The notes under the pieces are model-generated. The model made no database searches. It was not told where the DNA came from and worked only from the letters and a program-made list of their open reading frames with translations. 64,000 bases of DNA from Streptomyces humi (lineage in GTDB: Bacteria; Actinomycetota; Actinomycetes; Streptomycetales; Streptomycetaceae), in assembly GCF_001005085.2 (NCBI RefSeq), contig NZ_LBMU02000136.1:1-64000 (forward strand), read 5' to 3'. Shown in pieces: positions 59,045-64,000 of the stretch (position 1 is its first letter; the number at the start of each line of letters is the position of its first letter). A program made the translations under genes and the position numbers.

Positions 59045-59767
59045 TCAGCCAAGTCGAGGGCGCCGACGGGCAAGAGCGGCGGGCGGGGGAGTGGTGCCGG
59101 TGTGGCTTCCGCGGGTTGCGGTCGCCGACCGACTCTCGTCGACGACGAGGGGCGCGGCCGTCGCCGCCACGACCTCCCGCACGGTGACGCCAGGGGCGGT
59201 CTCCACCAGACGCAGCCCCTCGGGCGTGACGTCGATGACGGCCAGGTCGGTGATGACGCGGTCCACGACGCGGCGACCCGTGGCAGGAAGGCTGAGTTCC
59301 TCGACGAGCTTCGGGCTGCCGTCCTTGGCGACGTGCTCCATCACGACCAGGAGCCGGCGGGCGCCGTGCACCAGGTCCATCGCGCCGCCCATGCCCTTGA
59401 CCATCCTGCCGGGGATCATCCAGTTGGCCAGGTCGCCGTGGGCGGACACCTGCATGGCGCCGAGCACCGAGACGTCGATCCGACCGGCCCGGATCATGCC
59501 GAAGGAGAAGGCCGAGTCGAAGTACGAGGTGCCCGCGACGGTGGTGACCGTCTCCTTCCCGGCGTTGATCAGATCGGGGTGCTCCTCGCCGTCGTACGGG
59601 TAGGGGCCCACGCCGAGGATGCCGTTCTCGGAGTGCAGCACCACATGCACGCCGTCCGGCAGATGGTTGGGGATGAGGGTCGGCAGGCCGATGCCGAGGT
59701 TGACGTACTCGCCGTCGCGCAACTCCCGGGCGGCGCGGGCGGCTAGCTGGTCACGGTCGAACGGCAT
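59045..59767 (-). CDS. 3-oxoacid CoA-transferase subunit B, second copy
   Basis: A 240-residue CoA-transferase beta subunit with catalytic Glu47 in LHSENGILGVGP. It has the same core as scoB at 21196 but a C-terminal extension of about 25 basic/Pro-rich residues. ATG at 59767 with AGGAG 8 bp upstream; a GTG at 59773 would overlap the alpha-subunit stop. It is co-transcribed with the alpha gene and divergent from the second ABC transporter. Without other pathway genes the acid (3-oxoadipate, acetoacetate) is undecided, so no symbol is given. Confidence 0.85.
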   Translation of the reverse strand: MPFDRDQLAARAARELRDGEYVNLGIGLPTLIPNHLPDGVHVVLHSENGILGVGPYPYDGEEHPDLINAGKETVTTVAGTSYFDSAFSFGMIRAGRIDVSVLGAMQVSAHGDLANWMIPGRMVKGMGGAMDLVHGARRLLVVMEHVAKDGSPKLVEELSLPATGRRVVDRVITDLAVIDVTPEGLRLVETAPGVTVREVVAATAAPLVVDESRSATATRGSHTGTTPPPAALARRRPRLG

Positions 59768-59769
59768 GG

Positions 59770-60594
59770 TCACTTCTCCTCGGGAGCGAGGGCAGGGGCA
59801 GGGGCGGCGGCGGTGCGTGCGGCGGCTGCTCCGGTACCGGGGCGCGCGGGGCGGACGGTGCGGCGCTCGATGCGCTTGTCCAGCGAGTGGTCGACGGCGA
59901 TCACACGGTCCACGTACACGCCCGGCAGATGCACGGCGTCCGGGGGCAGTTCACCGGGTTCGACGACGCGTTCGGCCTCGACGAGGGTCACCTGTCCCGC
60001 CATCGCGCACAGCGGGTTGAAGTTGCGGGCGGCCGCGTGGAAGACGCAGTTGCCGTGCCGGTCGGCGACTTCGGCCCGTACCAGGGCGAAGTCGGCCGTG
60101 ATGGCTTCCTCCAGCAGGTAGCGGCGGCCGCCGAACTCCCTTGTCTCCTTGGGCGGGGAGGCGAGTGCGACGCCGCCGTCGGCACGGTGGCGCCAGGGCA
60201 GGCCGCCCTCCTCGACCTGGGTGCCCACCCCCGCCGGGGTGTAGAAGGCCGGGATGCCGGAGCCACCGGCCCGCAGCCGCTCCGCGAGGGTGCCCTGCGG
60301 GGTCAGCTCCACCTCCAGTTCGCCGGCCAGGTACTGGCGGGCGAACTCCTTGTTCTCCCCGACGTAGGAAGAGGTCATCCGGGCGATCCGGCCGGCCCGC
60401 AGCAGCAGGCCCAGCCCCCAGTCGTCCACACCGCAGTTGTTGGACACCACCCGCAGGCCGGACACGCCCGTCTCGGCCAGCGCCGCGATCAGCGTCGACG
60501 GGATGCCGCACAGGCCGAACCCGCCGACCGCGAGGGTCGCACCGTCGGGGATGTCCGCCACTGCCCGCGCGGCCGCGGCCATCACTTTGTCCAT
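59770..60594 (-). CDS. 3-oxoacid CoA-transferase subunit A, second copy
   Basis: A 274-residue alpha subunit: TLAVGGFGLCGIPSTLIAAL near residue 20, SYVGENKEFARQYLAGELEV and GGSGIPAFYTPAGVGT as in the first copy, plus an Ala/Pro-rich tail of about 30 residues. GAGGAAA precedes the ATG. It starts 232 bp from the divergent transporter operon, whose solute may be the pathway's entry compound. Confidence 0.85.
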   Translation of the reverse strand: MDKVMAAAARAVADIPDGATLAVGGFGLCGIPSTLIAALAETGVSGLRVVSNNCGVDDWGLGLLLRAGRIARMTSSYVGENKEFARQYLAGELEVELTPQGTLAERLRAGGSGIPAFYTPAGVGTQVEEGGLPWRHRADGGVALASPPKETREFGGRRYLLEEAITADFALVRAEVADRHGNCVFHAAARNFNPLCAMAGQVTLVEAERVVEPGELPPDAVHLPGVYVDRVIAVDHSLDKRIERRTVRPARPGTGAAAARTAAAPAPALAPEEK

Positions 60595-60826
60595 GCCGTT
60601 TCCTCTTCCACCGGGATGTGTCGTGTCCGTCGGCCCGGCCCACCACCACGGAGCGGAGCGGCCAGGACCGGGTGCTGCTCACCTTTGCCTGGAGCGACCG
60701 ACGCAGGCCATGTGTGTCGGCGCCATGACTGGCCCCGAAAGAACGGTGATTCGCAACATGCCGCCCGTCGTACGGCGCTCCTAGGGTTCCGGCAATCCAG
60801 CACCGCACCGTCAGGAGCCGTACGTC

Positions 60827-62062
60827 ATGCGTTCTCACCTCACGGACACCTTCAGAAGCAGATCGGTTCGCGCCCTCACCCTGATCGCGGTCGGCGCCCT
60901 CGTCGCGGGCTGCTCCTCGGCCGGCACCGCGGGCACCGCCACGGCCGGTTCGGACGGTAAGTCCGCTCCTGTGAAGGTGGGACTGGTCTACTCCCGCAGT
61001 GGACTGCTGGCCGCCTACGGCAAGCAGTACGAGGAAGGCTTCAAGGCGGGCCTCGCCTACGCCACGCACGGCACGAACAAGGCCGGCGGCCACCCGGTCC
61101 AGGTCACCGAAGAGGACGACGCGGGCGACCCGGCGAGGGCGGTCGCCGCGGCCAAGACCCTCGTCGGCAAGGGTTACAAGATCCTCGCCGGCACCACCGA
61201 CTCCGGCGTGGCCCTTCAGATGGCGCCGCTGGCCGCGCAGAACAAGGTGCTCTACGTCAGCGGGCCCGCGGCCACCGACGCGGTCACCGGCATCAACGCC
61301 TACACCTTCCGCTCGGGCCGGCAGTCGTACCAGGACATCCTCACCGCCGGAACGCTGCTCGGCGACGCCAAGGGCAAGAAGGTCACCGTACTCGCCCAGA
61401 ACTCCGCGTTCGGACAGGCCAACGTGGCCGCGGTCAAGGCCGTCCTGGGCGCGAAGGGCGCACACGTCGGCTCCGTGCTGGCGCCGCCGAGCGCCACCGA
61501 CCTCACGCCCTTCGCCCACCAGACCCGGGCCGGCAACCCGGACCTGGTGTTCGTGGCCTGGGCCGGCACCACCGCCCCCGCCCTGTGGACCGCGCTGAAC
61601 CAGCAGGGCGTCCTGGACGCGAGCAAGGTCGTCACCGGACTCGCGGGCACCGCCTCCTACCCGGTCTTCGGCGCGGCCGGCTCCAAGGTCGCCTTCCTCG
61701 CGCACTACTTCCCGGGCGCCGGCGGCGGCAACCACGTGGAGAAGGCCATGCTGGACGGCATCACGAAGGCCGGCGGCACCCCCGACCTGTTCAGCCCGGA
61801 CGGCTTCACCGCCGCCCAGATGATCGTGCACGCGATCGAGTCCGGCAGCGCCACCGACAGCACCGCCATGGCCGAGGCGCTGGAGGGCTGGACCTTCGAC
61901 GGGCCCAAGGGGAAGGAGCAGATCCGCGCGAAGGACCACGCCCTGCTCCAGCCGATGTTCACCGCCAAGCTCGACGGCAGCGGCAGCACCGCGCGGCCCG
62001 AGCTGACCGACAGCATCCCGATGACGGCCGTCGCTCCGCCGGCCGCGAAGCCGGCGGGCTGA
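60827..62062 (+). CDS. Branched-chain-type ABC substrate-binding lipoprotein, second system
   Basis: A 411-residue type 1 periplasmic-binding lipoprotein: lipobox LVAGC at residues 25-29, mature start VKVGLVYSRSGLLAAYGKQY, HPVQVTEEDDAGDPARAV and ILAGTTDSGVALQMAPLAAQ. The ligand pocket residues are not those of a named specificity that I can read. It heads an operon with ATPases and permeases on the same strand. The divergent scoAB-like pair hints that the solute is degraded to a 3-oxoacid. Confidence 0.87.
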   Translation: MRSHLTDTFRSRSVRALTLIAVGALVAGCSSAGTAGTATAGSDGKSAPVKVGLVYSRSGLLAAYGKQYEEGFKAGLAYATHGTNKAGGHPVQVTEEDDAGDPARAVAAAKTLVGKGYKILAGTTDSGVALQMAPLAAQNKVLYVSGPAATDAVTGINAYTFRSGRQSYQDILTAGTLLGDAKGKKVTVLAQNSAFGQANVAAVKAVLGAKGAHVGSVLAPPSATDLTPFAHQTRAGNPDLVFVAWAGTTAPALWTALNQQGVLDASKVVTGLAGTASYPVFGAAGSKVAFLAHYFPGAGGGNHVEKAMLDGITKAGGTPDLFSPDGFTAAQMIVHAIESGSATDSTAMAEALEGWTFDGPKGKEQIRAKDHALLQPMFTAKLDGSGSTARPELTDSIPMTAVAPPAAKPAG

Positions 62063-62066
62063 GCCG

Positions 62067-62879
62067 ATGTCCTCCTCCGACACGACGTCGCCGAGCGCCC
62101 CGGAGGCCCCGGGCGCCGGGAAGGCCGACGCCTTCCCGGCCCCGGTGCTCCGGTTGCGTGACATCGGCTGGACGGTCGGCGGCGCCACCATCGTCGACGC
62201 CGTCTCCTTCGACGTACGCGAGGGCGAGTTCCTCGCCTTCATCGGCCCCAACGGAGCAGGAAAAACCTCCCTGTTCAACCTGGTCAGCGGACTCAACCCG
62301 GTCTCCCGGGGCGCGATCGAGCTGGACGGCCGCGACATCACCGGCGAGGCCGCCTACGCCCGCGCCCGGCGCGGCCTCGGGCGCACCTTCCAGACCTCCA
62401 GCCTGTGGCCGGGCATGACGGTCGTCGACCACGTCAGGCTCGCCGCCCAGGCCGCGGACGGCGGCTCGTACCGGATCTGGCGCCGCGCCGACACCTCCCC
62501 GGAACGGATCGACGGGGTGCTGGCCCGTACCCAGCTCACGCACCGCGCGGACACCTGCGCCGAAGCCCTCTCGCACGGCGAGAAACGCAAGCTCGAACTC
62601 GCCGTCCTGCTCGTCGGCGAGCCCCGGCTGATGCTGCTGGACGAGCCGATGGCCGGCGTGAGCGCCGAGGAGGTGCCCGCGCTGACCGAACTCATCCGGT
62701 CGCTGCACAAGGAAGAGGGACGCACCGTGCTCATGGTCGAGCACCACATGGACGTGCTGCTGGACCTGGCCGACCGGCTGGCCGTGATGCACCACGGCAC
62801 GCTGCTGGCGCTGGACACCCCGCAGTCGGTGATGGCCGACGCCACCGTGCAACAGGCCTACCTCGGGGAGGAGTTGTGA
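62067..62879 (+). CDS. ABC transporter ATP-binding protein (LivG family), second system
   Basis: A 270-residue ATPase with an N-terminal Ser/Pro/Ala extension, Walker A IGPNGAGKTSLFNLVSG near residue 67, signature LSHGEKRKLELAVLLVGEP, Walker B LMLLDEPMAGV and switch LMVEHHMDVLLDLADRL. It follows the binding-protein gene by 4 bp and overlaps the next gene by 4 bp (GTGA). Confidence 0.88.
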   Translation: MSSSDTTSPSAPEAPGAGKADAFPAPVLRLRDIGWTVGGATIVDAVSFDVREGEFLAFIGPNGAGKTSLFNLVSGLNPVSRGAIELDGRDITGEAAYARARRGLGRTFQTSSLWPGMTVVDHVRLAAQAADGGSYRIWRRADTSPERIDGVLARTQLTHRADTCAEALSHGEKRKLELAVLLVGEPRLMLLDEPMAGVSAEEVPALTELIRSLHKEEGRTVLMVEHHMDVLLDLADRLAVMHHGTLLALDTPQSVMADATVQQAYLGEEL

Positions 62880-63841
62880 CTCCCACCGCGGCACCCCTGC
62901 TGACCGTGCGCGACCTGCGGGTCGTGATCGGGGGCAAGCACATCCTGCACGGCGTCGACCTGGAGGTGGCGGCCTCGGGCACCACCGCCGTGCTGGGCCG
63001 CAACGGCGCCGGGAAGACCACCACCGTACGCGGCATCCTCGGACTCGTGCCGAGGACCGGCAGTGTGCTGCTGGCCGGCGAGGAGACGGTGCGCCTGGCC
63101 ACCCACGCCCTGGTGCGCCGGGGCATCGGCTACGCACCGGAGGACCGCGGCGTCTTCGCCTCCCTCAGCGTCGCGGAGAACCTGCGCCTGGCCGAGCGGC
63201 CCGGTGCCGGGGAGCCGGCCTACGACCTGGTGCACACGCTCTTCCCGGAGCTGAGACGACGCGCCCGGCAGGCCGCCGGCACCCTGTCCGGCGGCCAGCA
63301 GCAGATGGTCGCCATCGCCCGGACTCTGCTCAACGGCAACCGGCTGATCATCGCCGACGAACCCACCAAGGGGCTGGCGCCCAAGGTGGTCACCGAGGTC
63401 GCCCAGGTGCTGGAGCGCGCCGCCGAGGCGGTGCCGGTCCTGCTCGTGGAGCAGAACCTCGCTCTGGTGCGCCGCCTGGCCCGCCACTGCGTCGTCCTCG
63501 CCGCCGGCCGCACCGCGCACCAGGGACCGGCAGCGGACCTCCTCGCCGACGCCGAGGCCGCCCGCCGCCTGCTCGCAGTCGGCAGCACTGGCGGTACCGG
63601 CAGCACTGGCACCGGCAGCACTGGCACCGGCAGCACTGGCGGTACCGGCCCCGGCGCCATCGGCGGTACCGGCGACACCGGCGCCGGGGGCACCGGCAGC
63701 ATCGGCATCGCAGGTGGCACCGGCGCCATCGGCGGCACCGGCACCGCGGGGCGCACCGGTGGCGCCGGGAGCCCGACCGCCGGTTCGCCTGTTCGCACCG
63801 CGGCGCGCCCCGCCGCCCGGACCACGGAGGCAGACGCCTGA
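62876..63841 (+). CDS. ABC transporter ATP-binding protein (LivF family) with Gly-Thr-rich tail
   Basis: A 321-residue ATPase: Walker A LGRNGAGKTTTVRGILG near residue 40, signature LSGGQQQMVAIARTLLNGNR near 137, Walker B LIIADEPTKGLAPK and LLVEQNLALVRRLARHC. The catalytic domain ends near residue 235, as in ordinary LivF. About 85 extra residues follow, made of Gly, Ser, Thr, Ala and Ile in short repeats (GSTGTGSTGTG and so on). The tail is encoded by a repeat listed separately and may be a flexible linker or an expansion without function. Confidence 0.85.
   Translation: MTPTAAPLLTVRDLRVVIGGKHILHGVDLEVAASGTTAVLGRNGAGKTTTVRGILGLVPRTGSVLLAGEETVRLATHALVRRGIGYAPEDRGVFASLSVAENLRLAERPGAGEPAYDLVHTLFPELRRRARQAAGTLSGGQQQMVAIARTLLNGNRLIIADEPTKGLAPKVVTEVAQVLERAAEAVPVLLVEQNLALVRRLARHCVVLAAGRTAHQGPAADLLADAEAARRLLAVGSTGGTGSTGTGSTGTGSTGGTGPGAIGGTGDTGAGGTGSIGIAGGTGAIGGTGTAGRTGGAGSPTAGSPVRTAARPAARTTEADA
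63581..63770. repeat. GGCAGCACTGGCACC-type 15/18-bp repeats in the LivF tail
   Basis: Successive 15- and 18-bp units based on GGCAGCACTGGCACC, later GGCGGCACCGGC, form the 3' end of the LivF-type gene. All units are multiples of 3, keeping the frame open. The frame is also open on the opposite strand, which explains spurious long frames there. Confidence 0.85.
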
Positions 63842-64000
63842 TGTCCACCGTCGTGCTGCTCACCTTCACCGGACTCGGCCTGGGCGCCCTGTACTTCCTG
63901 GTCGCCTCCGGCCTGTCGCTGATCTTCGGGCTGATGGACGTGCTCAACTTCGCCCACGGCGCCCTGCTCTCGGTCGGCGCCTACGGCACCTGGTGGGCCG
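63841..64000 (+). CDS. ABC transporter permease (LivH family), partial at window edge
   Basis: The first 53 residues of a LivH-type permease: MSTVVLLTFTGLGLGALYFL, VASGLSLIFGLMDVLNFAHG and ALLSVGAYGTWWA. The FGLMDVLNFAHG motif is diagnostic. The ATG overlaps the LivF stop by 1 bp (TGATG). The gene continues past the right edge; a LivM-type permease should follow. Confidence 0.85.
   Translation, partial: MSTVVLLTFTGLGLGALYFLVASGLSLIFGLMDVLNFAHGALLSVGAYGTWWA

Noticed and set aside
1..64000. tRNA, rRNA, CRISPR arrays, insertion sequences, attachment sites, origins
   Set aside because: Looked for by eye; no cloverleaf-type segment, regularly spaced repeat-spacer pattern, transposase or integrase motif was found. 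Faint or highly diverged elements could still be missed.

Overview
The window reads as chromosomal DNA of a Streptomyces or close relative. GC content and third-position GC are very high and many genes start with GTG or TTG. Neighbouring genes often overlap by 4 bp (ATGA or GTGA). It carries families typical of the genus: an SsgA-like protein, a SARP-NB-ARC-TPR regulator, isorenieratene-type crt genes, an orphan ctaD, an ECF-type sigma factor with a partner gene, and Tat-exported enzymes. I see no rRNA, tRNA, CRISPR array or intact insertion sequence.

Layout. (1) 1-17.5 kb is a mixed accessory region. It holds the end of a carotenoid cluster (crtT-crtU), a DUF4383 membrane protein, an SsgA-like protein and a quinone oxidoreductase/MarR divergent pair with three near-identical palindromic operators. 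A SpoIIE-type phosphatase follows, then a HEAT protein/MerR-HEAT pair behind a MerR-type operator, several small conserved genes, two 5'-truncated genes abutting head to head, and ctaD coupled to a small coiled-coil membrane protein. (2) 17.5-21.2 kb holds a 956-residue SARP regulator flanked by an 11-bp-phased direct repeat array and a 13-bp tandem repeat. (3) 21.2-28.9 kb is tyrosine/homogentisate catabolism. The operon hmgA - unknown gene - fahA - scoA - scoB is read leftwards from an IclR-type control region; a separate Lrp/hpd divergent pair lies next to it. Together they cover 4-hydroxyphenylpyruvate to fumarate plus acetoacetyl-CoA, except that no maleylacetoacetate isomerase is recognisable. 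(4) 28.9-38.9 kb has a five-gene branched-chain-amino-acid-type ABC transporter with a PucR-family regulator and a three-part D-lactate/glycolate-type dehydrogenase. (5) 38.9-48.4 kb is a seven-gene leftward operon for homoprotocatechuate meta-cleavage (hpaD, hpaE) with a DapA-like lyase, an FAH-RraA fusion, a ketopantoate-reductase-like protein and a NuoF-like flavoprotein, opposed by a second PucR-family regulator. (6) 48.5-56.7 kb has a class II aldolase, an MHS transporter, two convergent paralogous Tat-exported metallo-beta-lactamase-fold proteins ending in Cys-X-Cys, pyruvate:quinone oxidoreductase and a decayed luciferase-like monooxygenase. The two MBL-bearing units begin with the same promoter/leader module. 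(7) 57.3-59 kb has a sigma factor/partner pair. (8) 59-64 kb has a second scoAB pair divergent from a second branched-chain-type ABC transporter, which runs off the right edge.

The theme from 21 kb onwards is import and catabolism of aromatic and organic acids, organised into several regulons with visible operator-like repeats. The most promising unexplained items are the unknown gene inside the homogentisate operon, the duplicated promoter/leader module driving the Cys-X-Cys MBL proteins, the phased CGGACA array beside the SARP gene, and the HEAT/MerR-HEAT pair. All calls come from reading the sequence without database searches.
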